Positions 24,209 through 31,520 of a stretch of 64,000 bases of DNA are shown here, piece by piece. A program made the position numbers and the translations under genes. The stretch comes from Halorussus rarus (GTDB taxonomy: Archaea > Halobacteriota > Halobacteria > Halobacteriales > Haladaptataceae). The notes beneath the pieces were generated by a model that ran no database searches, was not told where the DNA came from, and saw only the letters and a program-made list of their open reading frames with translations. Numbering within the stretch: the first letter of the stretch is position 1; each line of letters starts with the position of its first letter. The stretch lies in contig NZ_QPMJ01000003.1 in the NCBI RefSeq assembly GCF_003369835.1, positions 372,001 to 436,000 on the forward strand, read 5' to 3'.

Positions 24209-24512
24209 CACCGCAGACCGCGTTCGAGACCGACCTCCGGTTCGACCGCCCGTTCTGCGACGCGGAACTGCGGTCGGGAACGGCCGGGGCCTGAAGGAAG
24301 ACGGACGCCGCCATCTCAGCGGTCACGACTTCCGGGAGCTCTCGGCGGCGTTCGCCGAGACGTACGGCGGCCGCGAGTGCCGGAACGACTACGGGTACGT
24401 CCACCCGGTCGACGCCGAGCAGAACGGCGGGTTCCGGCGTCCGAACTGCGGGTTCGACCACCGGCGCGCGTTCGCGAAGCGGTTCCTGTACTGGCGCATC
24501 GAGTTCCGGTGA
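24205..24512 (+). pseudogene. possible decayed zinc-ribbon gene coupled to the DUF7344 gene
   Basis: An ATG at 24205 overlaps the preceding stop and opens a frame that ends after 29 codons (24294). A shifted frame then continues to 24512 with HLSGHDFRELSAAFAETYGG, a Cys-containing segment CRNDYGYVHP and a second single Cys in RRPNCGFDH, closing in AFAKRFLYWRIEFR. This looks like a small zinc-ribbon protein in which one Cys of each pair and the frame have been lost. The alternative is that both pieces are chance ORFs in G+C-rich DNA. Confidence 0.35.
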
Positions 24513-24609
24513 ACGCCCGCTCCCCGCGCCGTCGTCGCTCCGCGCCCTGTGCCGCCCCGGTCGTTCCGGAACCGTCGCAATTTTCACCGCGACGCGCCAC
24601 CCGAGTAGC

Positions 24610-25707
24610 ATGGACCAGCGAATCCACGAGCACGCCGCGGTGCTCGTCGACTGGAGCGCCCGCATCGAGGCCGGCGACGACGTGGTGCTGCGCGTCGACG
24701 AGGGCGCCCACGACCTCGCGGTCGCCGTGGCCGAGAAGTTGGGCGAGCGGGGCGCGAACTACCTCGCGACCTACGTCTCCGACGAGGTGGAGGCGGCGTT
24801 CGTGGGGAGCCACGAAGGCGACTTCGAACAGGACCCCGACTTCGAGGTGGCGATGCTCGAGCGCGCCGACGCGGTGCTGTCGCTCCGCGGGCAGACCAAC
24901 ACCGCCGCGAAGGCCGCCGCGCCGGGCGAACGCCGCTCGGCGTACAAGAAGTCCCGGACCCGCATCAAGGAGCTCCGGATGGACACCGACTGGGTCTCGA
25001 CCGTCCATCCGACCCGCGCCCACGCCCAGGACGCCGGCATGGGCTACGAGGAGTACCGGGACTTCGTCTACGACGCCGTCCTGCGCGACTGGGAGAGCCT
25101 CGCCGACGAGATGGCTAACATGAAGGACCTGCTCGACGCGGGCAGCGAGGTCCGCCTGGTCAAGGAGGACACCGACCTCTCCATGTCCATCGCGGACCGG
25201 ACGGCGGTCAACAGCGCCGCGTCGGTCGCCTACGACTCGCACAACCTCCCGAGCGGTGAGGTGTTCACCGCGCCGTACGACCCCGAGGGCGAGGTGTACT
25301 TCGACGTGCCGATGACCCACGACGGCGCCCGCATCCGGGACGTCCGCCTCACGTTCGAGGACGGCGAGGTCGTCGACTGGTCGGCGGAGGTCGGCGAGCA
25401 GGCCCTCGACGACGTCTTCGCCACCGACGAGGGCGCCCGCCGGCTCGGCGAACTCGGCATCGGGATGAACCGCGGCATCGACCGGTTCACCGACAGCATC
25501 CTCTTCGACGAGAAGATGGGCGACACGGTCCACCTCGCGGTCGGTCGGGCCTACTCGTCGTGTCTGCCCGAGGGCGAGGAGGGCAACCAGAGCGCGGTCC
25601 ACGTCGACATGATCACGGACGTGAGCGAGGACTCGCGACTGGAGATCGACGGCGAGGTCGTCCAGCGGAACGGCCGGTTCCGGTGGGAGGACGGTTTCGA
25701 GGGCTAG
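24610..25707 (+). CDS. M29 family metallo-aminopeptidase
   Basis: This 365-residue enzyme belongs to the thermophilic aminopeptidase T/AmpS family, which removes N-terminal residues using two metal ions. Recognisable segments are the N-terminal VLVDWSARIEAGDDVVLRVD, the metal-site motif NLPSGEVFTAP with Glu, IGMNRGIDRFTDSILFDEKMG, and the late HLAVGRAYSSC and HVDMI motifs supplying the His ligands. It is cytoplasmic. It starts with ATG at 24610. The last 52 bases of the gene are repeated exactly at 25793-25844, downstream of the stop. Confidence 0.92.
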   Translation: MDQRIHEHAAVLVDWSARIEAGDDVVLRVDEGAHDLAVAVAEKLGERGANYLATYVSDEVEAAFVGSHEGDFEQDPDFEVAMLERADAVLSLRGQTNTAAKAAAPGERRSAYKKSRTRIKELRMDTDWVSTVHPTRAHAQDAGMGYEEYRDFVYDAVLRDWESLADEMANMKDLLDAGSEVRLVKEDTDLSMSIADRTAVNSAASVAYDSHNLPSGEVFTAPYDPEGEVYFDVPMTHDGARIRDVRLTFEDGEVVDWSAEVGEQALDDVFATDEGARRLGELGIGMNRGIDRFTDSILFDEKMGDTVHLAVGRAYSSCLPEGEEGNQSAVHVDMITDVSEDSRLEIDGEVVQRNGRFRWEDGFEG

Positions 25708-25844
25708 CTATCCGCCTTTTGGTCCAGATTTTGCGAGTGAGCGAGGCGGGGGCGAAGCCCCGAGCCGAGCGAACGAGACAAAAGGTGGGTGCAGGTCGTC
25801 CAGCGGAACGGCCGGTTCCGGTGGGAGGACGGTTTCGAGGGCTA
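25655..25844 (+). repeat. 52 bp exact direct repeat of the aminopeptidase gene end, flanking a repeat-like insert
   Basis: Bases 25655-25706 (the last codons of the M29 gene up to the first two bases of the stop) recur exactly at 25793-25844. The 86 bases between contain complementary ends (CCTTTTGG near 25712 and AAAAGGTGG near 25780) and a G+A-rich core with GCGAAGCCCCGAG. That core looks like the intergenic repeat elements scattered in haloarchaeal genomes. The structure fits a duplication caused by insertion or strand slippage. Confidence 0.85.
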
Positions 25845-25871
25845 ACGAGCGGACGGCTTCCGGGCTGATTC

Positions 25872-26295
25872 TCAGTCGGACGTCTCGTCGGTCAGGTCTC
25901 TGAGTCGCGCCACGCGCTTCTCGACCGGCGGATGGGTCGCGAGCGCGCGCTTCCGGAGACCGACCAGCGACGGACCGGTCGACCCGACCCGGTACTCCTC
26001 GTCGTCCGCGACGCTCGGCGTCGGTCGGGTCGCGGGCGTCGAACCGCCGGGTCACCAGCGAGTCCGCGCGCCGGAGCTCCCGGACCGAGAGCGCGAGGAA
26101 GCCGACGACGCCGAGGCAGCTGCCGACCAGCAGGCTGACCATCCAGGGGTTTGCGACGTCGGCCGCCGGCCGCGCGACGAACGTCGCGACCAGCACCACC
26201 CCGGTGACGACGGCCACGCAGAGCAGTCCGACCCCGACCGCCAGCAGGCCGAGTACGGCGGCGAGCATCCGGAACTGGAGGGCGAGACGCTGCAC
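25872..26295 (-). pseudogene. remnant of an M48 (HtpX-like) membrane peptidase
   Basis: From the ATG at 26295 the minus strand encodes two hydrophobic helices (LGLLAVGVGLLCVAVVTGVVLVA split by a short loop, then WMVSLLVGSCLGVVGFLAL) up to RRFDARDPTD. A frame change near 26020 is then needed to reach SVADDEEYRVGSTGPSLVG and LATHPPVEKRVARLRDL. The latter is the characteristic C-terminus of M48 peptidases. The HExxH zinc motif is missing altogether. An internal deletion plus frameshift explains this; it should not make an active protease. Confidence 0.55.
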
Positions 26296-26388
26296 TGTCG
26301 TCGCAGCGTTGACACGCGGCCGGCCTAACGGCTCGTCTCTCGGGGTGGCGACCGTCCGGCCACGTCCCGTCGTCCGGCCGACCGTCCG

Positions 26389-26568
26389 TCAGTCGCCGCG
26401 GAGGGTGAACGCCACCGCGGCGGCGACGCAGACCAGCGCGAGGGCGAGCGCGACCGGGTCCGAGTCGCCGCCGAACCGCCACCCAAAGCCGACGTAGCCG
26501 ACGACCGCGACGACCGCGGCGAGCGCGCCCAGCAGCGTGGCGGGCTTCGATTGGTTTCGCACGTCCAT
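26389..26568 (-). CDS. small two-helix membrane protein
   Basis: This 59-residue ORF starts with MDVRNQSKPATLLGAL at an ATG at 26568 and ends TLRGD. It contains two hydrophobic helices separated by a short charged loop with RFGGDSD. Its codon pattern (G/C in third positions) fits a real gene, and it fills an otherwise empty gap. There is no functional clue. Confidence 0.6.
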   Translation of the reverse strand: MDVRNQSKPATLLGALAAVVAVVGYVGFGWRFGGDSDPVALALALVCVAAAVAFTLRGD

Positions 26569-26609
26569 ACGTCGACGTTCGGTTGGGGTTCTGAAAAGTC
26601 TGTGGTGCG

Positions 26610-27107
26610 ATGGCGGTACTTTACCGTCTCGGGCGCCAACGCTCCGACGTGGACAGAGACGCCATCCTGGTCGGCGCGGGCGCGGACGCCGCCCTCGCCG
26701 CGCTCGCCGCGGCCGTGGAGCTCCCCGAGGGGGTACGCTGGCCCGCCTTCGCCGGCGTCCTGGCGGGCGGGTTCGTCGGCGGCTACCTCGCCGGCCGACT
26801 CGCCGCGGGACCGTGGCGGCGCCGAGTGGGTCACGGCCTGCTCGCCGGCCTCCTGGGCGGCGCGGCGCTGGCCGTCGCGGTCCGGTGGTCGTTCGAGCCC
26901 GGCGCTCCGTCGGGCGCGCTCTGGCCCGCCAACTACGTGCTGGCGACCGGCGCGCGGTGGCTCCCGCCGGGGGTCGCCGGCCGGTACGACGCGCTCATCG
27001 GGGCCGCGGCCGCGCTCGCCTACGGGGTCCTGTACGCGGCGGAGGGCGCGCTCGCGGCCGGGGCCGCGCCGGGCGGCGACGCGTCGACGGCCGCGGTCCG
27101 GGAGTGA
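26610..27107 (+). CDS. multi-helix membrane protein (DUF5518-like)
   Basis: This 165-residue protein is Ala/Gly-rich with four or five hydrophobic helices. The Gly-zipper segment FAGVLAGGFVGGYLAGRLA followed by a short basic loop and GLLAGLLGGAALAVAV resembles the DUF5518 haloarchaeal membrane proteins. A GTG at 26649 is a possible shorter start, as the first 13 residues are basic and not obviously part of the domain. Its stop codon is immediately followed by the convergent metzincin stop. No function known. Confidence 0.65.
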   Translation: MAVLYRLGRQRSDVDRDAILVGAGADAALAALAAAVELPEGVRWPAFAGVLAGGFVGGYLAGRLAAGPWRRRVGHGLLAGLLGGAALAVAVRWSFEPGAPSGALWPANYVLATGARWLPPGVAGRYDALIGAAAALAYGVLYAAEGALAAGAAPGGDASTAAVRE

Positions 27108-28127
27108 CTACGAGTCCCACCAGTCGCTCCGCCGCTCGTCGTAGGTCGCGCCCCGGAGCGGCGCGGGCCACTCCGAATCCTCCTGGAAGCCGAAGCCGTA
27201 GCCCAGCCAGTAGGCGACGTGCCAGCCCACCGCATCGGTGTCGATGCCGCCCACCGTGATGCGGAGGGTGTCGTAGCGCTCTAGCGCGCCGTCGCCGTCC
27301 GGGTCGACGCCCCGGACCCGGCCGCACGAGCCCGTGTCGCCGGTCCGGCAGGGCAGGTCGTCGTCGAGCGTCACCACCACCTCGGCGGCGCTCCGGTCGT
27401 CGACGAACTCGAACGAGACGTTCGCGGGGACGGTCCCGTCGGCGCCCCCGGCGTAGTAGTCGAGGGCGTGGCGGACCTGGGCGCGGGCCGCCGCCGCGTC
27501 TTCAGCCTCGCTCGCGTCGAGGTACACCGAGAAGTTGGCGTCCTCCCACGGCAGCCGACGCTCGGTGGCGTTGGGCCGCGGCAGCGAGGTCAGCGCCGAC
27601 GAGGGCGCCATCACCGACCGGGGCTCGCTGGAGTGGTTCAGCCCGAGCGTGTGGCCGAGCTCGTGCTTCAGGATGAGCAGCGTCGACTCGTTGGAGTACG
27701 ACCCCCGAACCTCGACGGACACCGGCCGGGAGATCTGCCCGCGGTGGGTGACGTACGGCGCGCAGCCCGCCGGGTCGGTGACGTTGGCGCACGACTCGAT
27801 GCCGTCGACGAACTCGACGACCAGGTCGGGGTCCGACGCGTTGGGGTCGAGTTCGTAGTCGAGGGGGAACCCGGCGTAGCGCGTGCTGTTGTTCGCCCAG
27901 AAGTCGAGCGCGCGCTGCACGAGCGGCCGGAAGTTCCGCGACTCGTTGGCGGTGTTGTTGATCGCGACCGTCAGCTCCCGCTCCCCCCACGGATTCGGCC
28001 GATCCGGCGTCTCCCCCGGCGCGAACGCCCGCCGGTCCACCGAACCCCCGTCCGCCCCGTCGCGGGGCGCCACGGTGGCGCACCCCGCGAGCACGAGGAG
28101 GGCAGCGACGAACAGTGTTCGCCACAT
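27108..28127 (-). CDS. secreted metzincin-type zinc protease lipoprotein (matrixin-like)
   Basis: This 339-residue protein starts with a Sec lipoprotein signal (TLFVAALLVLAGC), so it should be anchored outside the cell. The catalytic zinc motif HELGHTLGLNH fits HExxHxxGxxH exactly, and SVMAPSS supplies the Met-turn that defines metzincins. The first half resembles the archaemetzincin/matrixin fold. The C-terminal half has a second, related-looking segment (ALDYYAGGADG to WHVAYWLGYGFGF) without a zinc motif. Cys pairs suggest disulfides. It is convergent with the membrane protein gene. The natural substrate is unknown. Confidence 0.88.
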   Translation of the reverse strand: MWRTLFVAALLVLAGCATVAPRDGADGGSVDRRAFAPGETPDRPNPWGERELTVAINNTANESRNFRPLVQRALDFWANNSTRYAGFPLDYELDPNASDPDLVVEFVDGIESCANVTDPAGCAPYVTHRGQISRPVSVEVRGSYSNESTLLILKHELGHTLGLNHSSEPRSVMAPSSALTSLPRPNATERRLPWEDANFSVYLDASEAEDAAAARAQVRHALDYYAGGADGTVPANVSFEFVDDRSAAEVVVTLDDDLPCRTGDTGSCGRVRGVDPDGDGALERYDTLRITVGGIDTDAVGWHVAYWLGYGFGFQEDSEWPAPLRGATYDERRSDWWDS

Positions 28128-28441
28128 CGAAATCCACCACGACGTCGCGCCGTATCAAGGTTGGCGTCGGTTTCGTCGGGGTCGAGCGCCGGCGTCTCGC
28201 CGTAGGATTCGGTTAGCGATATAGGCTCCCGTAGCCGCTGCGGAACGCGCATCTTATCTCGAACTGACATCCGCTAAGGGGCCCCGACCGGTGCACACCC
28301 CCGGCTACGGAAGCCGTACGCGCTCTTAGCCCTCCACTACGCGGCCCAGCAGCCCTTGCTTTACGCCCGCTGCCGGTCCGACGACGACCCGGTGCGGGCG
28401 TCGGTCGGTCGGGCCCCGGTCGCGGCTGCGGTCGGAGCGGG
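28128..28441. other. intergenic stretch
   Basis: About 310 bases between two minus-strand genes. The left part should hold the promoter of the metzincin gene. ORFs here are Arg-rich shadows and I see no convincing gene, RNA or strong repeat. Confidence 0.5.
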
Positions 28442-29854
28442 TCACGGCCGGGGGTCGAAGTAGCCGGCGAGTTCGGCGCCGAACTCGCCCGCGAGCCCCG
28501 CGACCTCGTCGCCGACCAGCACGTCGTAGCCGTCTTCCAGCGCCGACTCGACCCTGACCCCCAGCGCCACGTCGCGGAGGGCGTCGCTCCGGAGGAAGTC
28601 CTCGGCGGTCTCGAACTCCCGGGCGCGCTCGACGACGTACCGGTCGCCGTCGACGAAGGGGCCGTACGCTTTCGGGCCGTCTGCGTCCTGCGACCGCGTC
28701 GCGGGGCTCGATGAGCCCCGCTCGTCGGCGTACTTCCCGTAGAACCCCTCGGCGTGCTGCCGGACGTGGACCGGCGGCCCCTCGTGGCGCTCGACCGCGG
28801 GGCGCTCGGCGACCTCGAGCTCGGCGAACAGGACCGCCGACTCGTCGGCGAAGGTCGTCGCGCGGAGCACGTCGAACCCCCGGCGGTCGAGTCCGTCCCA
28901 AATCCCGGCCAGCGACTTCCGGAGCTGGGGGTAGAGCTGGTCTTCCACGACGTCGGGGGCCTCGAACCGGACCGCGACCGGCGTCGTCCCGCGGGCTTCG
29001 ACCTCTTCGCGCACCTCGTTCGCGGAGAGCGGCTCGGTCGGGTCGGGGAAGAACAGCTTCTCCCGCGGTTCCTCGAGCAGCTCGCGGGCGTAGTGCTGGA
29101 GGCGCGCGACGTTCTCGGCGGCGCAGACCGCCGCCACGTTGCGCTCGGGGTCGGTCGGGTCGACGACCACGAGGGGGTCGTCGAACTCGACCCGGCCGTG
29201 GTCCTCGGGGTCGAACCGGACCGGCGGGTGCCAGTCGTCGGCCGCGGCCGCGAGTACGTCCCGGACGCTACCGTACTCCAGGACCAGCAGTTCGGTCAGG
29301 TAGCCCGAGAACCCCCGGGTCCGGAGGTCGCTGCCGTACGCGCCGATGCCCTTGAGGAACTGTTTGAACAGCCGGACGTCGCCGGCGAGCTCGTCGTCCA
29401 GCCTGGCCGCGAGGTACTCGTTGTGGAACGGCGTCCGGTCGACCGCAGACCGGATGTCGGTCGCGGCGTCGAGCCGGTAGCACGGCACGAGGTCGACGTC
29501 GAAGCCGTCGTACTCGCCGGTAACGTAGGGGTGCTCGGCGTACTCCTCGCGGCCGCCCGGCAGGACGGCGTGGCCCACCGCCAGCCCGTAGGACTCCAGC
29601 TCCTCGCGGTCGACGTCGGCGGGGAACCGGACGAAGAGGTCGACGTCGCGGTCGCCGCTGATCCACGTCCCGCGGGCGGTGCTGCCGACCTGGATCGCGT
29701 CGGCGTCCACCGGCAGGTCCGCGACGGCCTCCTCGGCGCGCTCGGTCAGCGCCGCCGCGACTTCGCGCATCCGGGCGCGCTCGCGCTCGTCGGGGTCGAT
29801 TCGCTCGCGCACCGCGGCCACCACCTCCTCGAACTCGTCGTCCTCGCCGGTCAT
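28442..29854 (-). CDS. cca: archaeal class I CCA-adding tRNA nucleotidyltransferase
   Basis: This 470-residue enzyme adds CCA to tRNA 3' ends, which is essential here since the three tRNA genes in the window lack encoded CCA. The polymerase-beta-type catalytic motif is GSTARGTWISGDRDVDLFVRF, with the paired Asp residues; the third carboxylate follows in DGFDVDLVPCY. The rest (FKQFLKGIGAYGSDLRTRGFSGYL and RFDPEDHGRVEFDDPLVVVDPTDP) is the archaeal class I layout. The start is the ATG at 29854 (MTGEDDEFEEVV); the upstream extension is Arg-rich and improbable. The gene is divergent from tRNA-Asn. Confidence 0.96.
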   Translation of the reverse strand: MTGEDDEFEEVVAAVRERIDPDERERARMREVAAALTERAEEAVADLPVDADAIQVGSTARGTWISGDRDVDLFVRFPADVDREELESYGLAVGHAVLPGGREEYAEHPYVTGEYDGFDVDLVPCYRLDAATDIRSAVDRTPFHNEYLAARLDDELAGDVRLFKQFLKGIGAYGSDLRTRGFSGYLTELLVLEYGSVRDVLAAAADDWHPPVRFDPEDHGRVEFDDPLVVVDPTDPERNVAAVCAAENVARLQHYARELLEEPREKLFFPDPTEPLSANEVREEVEARGTTPVAVRFEAPDVVEDQLYPQLRKSLAGIWDGLDRRGFDVLRATTFADESAVLFAELEVAERPAVERHEGPPVHVRQHAEGFYGKYADERGSSSPATRSQDADGPKAYGPFVDGDRYVVERAREFETAEDFLRSDALRDVALGVRVESALEDGYDVLVGDEVAGLAGEFGAELAGYFDPRP

Positions 29855-30062
29855 CGACCGGAGATTCTCGGCCCTCGGCCGAAAACGTGTCGTCTCGCCC
29901 GCCGGGCGGAGTCCGGCCCTGCGCCGACCGGTGAGCATCGAGCCTCCGGCGGTCGCCGGCGACGCGAATCGCCCGCCCGCACCGTGGGAACGCATCACGG
30001 CGTCCGGTCCAAAGCGAAAGCCCTATCAAATGACTCTCGCATATGCACGAATGCAGCGGGAT

Positions 30063-30114
<52 letters not shown>

Positions 30115-30135
<21 letters not shown>

Positions 30136-30345
30136 CTTTCTCTCGGCGAGCAACGACGACGAGTGGAACGGGTCGTCCGCGACCCGTGTGAACGCAACCT
30201 CGCCAGACTCGGGTAGGCCAGTCGCACGCCCGGGAAGCGAACGCAGTGAGCGACCCGGACCGTCTGGACGTTCGCAGGTGAGCAGCGCGAACCTGCGAGC
30301 AGGGAGGTGCTTTGCTCCGACCGCGTGTTCGAGTCCTGGCGACGG
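30115..30345 (+). repeat. 19 bp direct repeat of the tRNA-Asn 3' end (att-like scar)
   Basis: Bases 30115-30133 inside tRNA-Asn recur exactly at 30327-30345. Between them lie about 190 bases without a gene. Duplicated tRNA 3' ends are the usual footprint of tyrosine-recombinase integration, so this may be what remains of an integrated element that later lost its cargo. Confidence 0.6.
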
Positions 30346-30370
30346 TCGAAAATCGCGAAGCGATTTTCGA
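30346..30370. repeat. perfect 11 bp inverted repeat beside the tRNA-end copy
   Basis: TCGAAAATCGC and GCGATTTTCGA are separated by GAA, giving an 11 bp stem with a 3-base loop. It directly adjoins the second copy of the tRNA-Asn end. No T-tract follows, so it is not a simple terminator; it could mark the end of an element or a recombinase binding site. Confidence 0.6.
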
Positions 30371-30465
30371 GCCAATCGGAACGGTCCGCGTTCTGAGGAC
30401 GTCGCTTACTCTTGGGGAACTCACCGTATAATGAAGCGACGATTCCACTATCCCGCAAAACGATA

Positions 30466-30474
30466 GGCTAAAAG
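30466..30474 (+). promoter_or_regulatory. TATA box of tRNA-Met
   Basis: GGCTAAAAG lies about 27-30 bases upstream of the first tRNA base at 30501. Confidence 0.5.
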
Positions 30475-30500
30475 GGCGGGACGGGAAACGTCTTGGTGTC

Positions 30501-30575
30501 GGGCCCTTAGCTCAGTCTGGTGAGAGCGCTCGGCTCATAACCGAGTGGTCGATGGTTCGAATCCGTCAGGGCCCA
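30501..30575 (+). tRNA. tRNA-Met(CAT)
   Basis: Cloverleaf with acceptor GGGCCCT/AGGGCCC, anticodon stem CTCGG/CCGAG and loop CTCATAA (anticodon CAT), T-arm GATGG-TTCGAAT-CCGTC including one G-T pair, and discriminator A. There is no encoded CCA and no intron. A CAT anticodon may mean elongator Met, initiator Met or Ile2 (modified C34). The perfect acceptor G-C start argues against the usual archaeal initiator, and elongator Met is the most likely reading. Confidence 0.88.
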
Positions 30576-30635
30576 CTTCTACCGACACGACCGACGAGCG
30601 GTGCGTTCTTTGAAACAGCGGTCCACTCCTCTACC

Positions 30636-31514
30636 ATGAGACGAAACGCCGCCCTGAAACTCCTCGGCGCGCTCGGCGCCGGGGCCGCCGCGGTTCGCGT
30701 CGCCGAGTTCCGCCGCGACCGAACGGTAGCTCGCCGGGTGGACGACCTGCTCTCGGCCGCCGACCGCCGCTCCGGGGAAACCTTCTCCGCGGACGACCTC
30801 GACGGACTCCCCGACCCCGTCCGGCGGTACTTCGAGACCGTCCTCGACGAGGGCCAGCCGTCCGTCCGGTCGGTCCGGTTGGAGCAGCGCGGCGAGTTCC
30901 GCCTCGGCGGCGCGACGGGGTCGTGGAAACCGCTCGCGGCCACCCAGCACTTCACCGTCGACCCGCCGGGGTTCGTCTGGGACGCCGAGATCGAGCTGTT
31001 CCCGCTGGTCTCGACCCGGGTCGTCGACGCCTACGCCGCCGGCGAAGGGTCGCTGCGGGCCACCGTGCTCGGGGCGATTCCGGTCGCCGAGGCCGAGCCG
31101 AGTCCCGCACTGAACGAGGGCGAACTGCTTCGGTATCTGGCCGAGGCGGTCTGGTTCCCGACGGCCCTGCTGCCGGGGCGGGGCGTGACCTGGGAGGCCG
31201 TCGACGACCGGTCGGCCAGGGCGACAGTTACCGACCGCGGGACGACCGCGTCGCTGGTCTTCCGCTTCGACGACCGAAATCGGGTCGAGCGCGTCCACGC
31301 GGAGGGGCGCTACCGGGCGGAGGACGACGCCTTCGTCCCGTGGACCGGCTACTTCCGCGACTACCGGGAGCGCAACGGGATGGAGATTCCGACCGCCGCC
31401 GAGGTGGAGTGGAACCTGCCCGAGGGCGATTCGAGCTACTGGCGCGCGAGCGTGACCGAAATCGACCACCGGACCGGTCGCGGGGACGCCGATTTCGACG
31501 GCGACCGCGAGTGA
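30636..31514 (+). CDS. DUF6544-type protein
   Basis: This 292-residue protein begins with a short hydrophobic N-terminal segment (LKLLGALGAGAAAVRVAEF) that could anchor it to the membrane, followed by a helical region (DDLDGLPDPVRRYFETVL) and a beta-rich domain (RLEQRGEFRLG, ATQHFTVDPPGFVWDAEIEL, WFPTALLPGRGVTWEAVDD, AEVEWNLPEGDSSYWRASV). The pattern PxPVRRYF and the WxPxA segment are those I associate with the DUF6544 family, which has no known activity. The longer frame from 30552 overlaps the tRNA, so the ATG at 30636 is chosen. Confidence 0.75.
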   Translation: MRRNAALKLLGALGAGAAAVRVAEFRRDRTVARRVDDLLSAADRRSGETFSADDLDGLPDPVRRYFETVLDEGQPSVRSVRLEQRGEFRLGGATGSWKPLAATQHFTVDPPGFVWDAEIELFPLVSTRVVDAYAAGEGSLRATVLGAIPVAEAEPSPALNEGELLRYLAEAVWFPTALLPGRGVTWEAVDDRSARATVTDRGTTASLVFRFDDRNRVERVHAEGRYRAEDDAFVPWTGYFRDYRERNGMEIPTAAEVEWNLPEGDSSYWRASVTEIDHRTGRGDADFDGDRE

Positions 31515-31520
31515 CCGACC

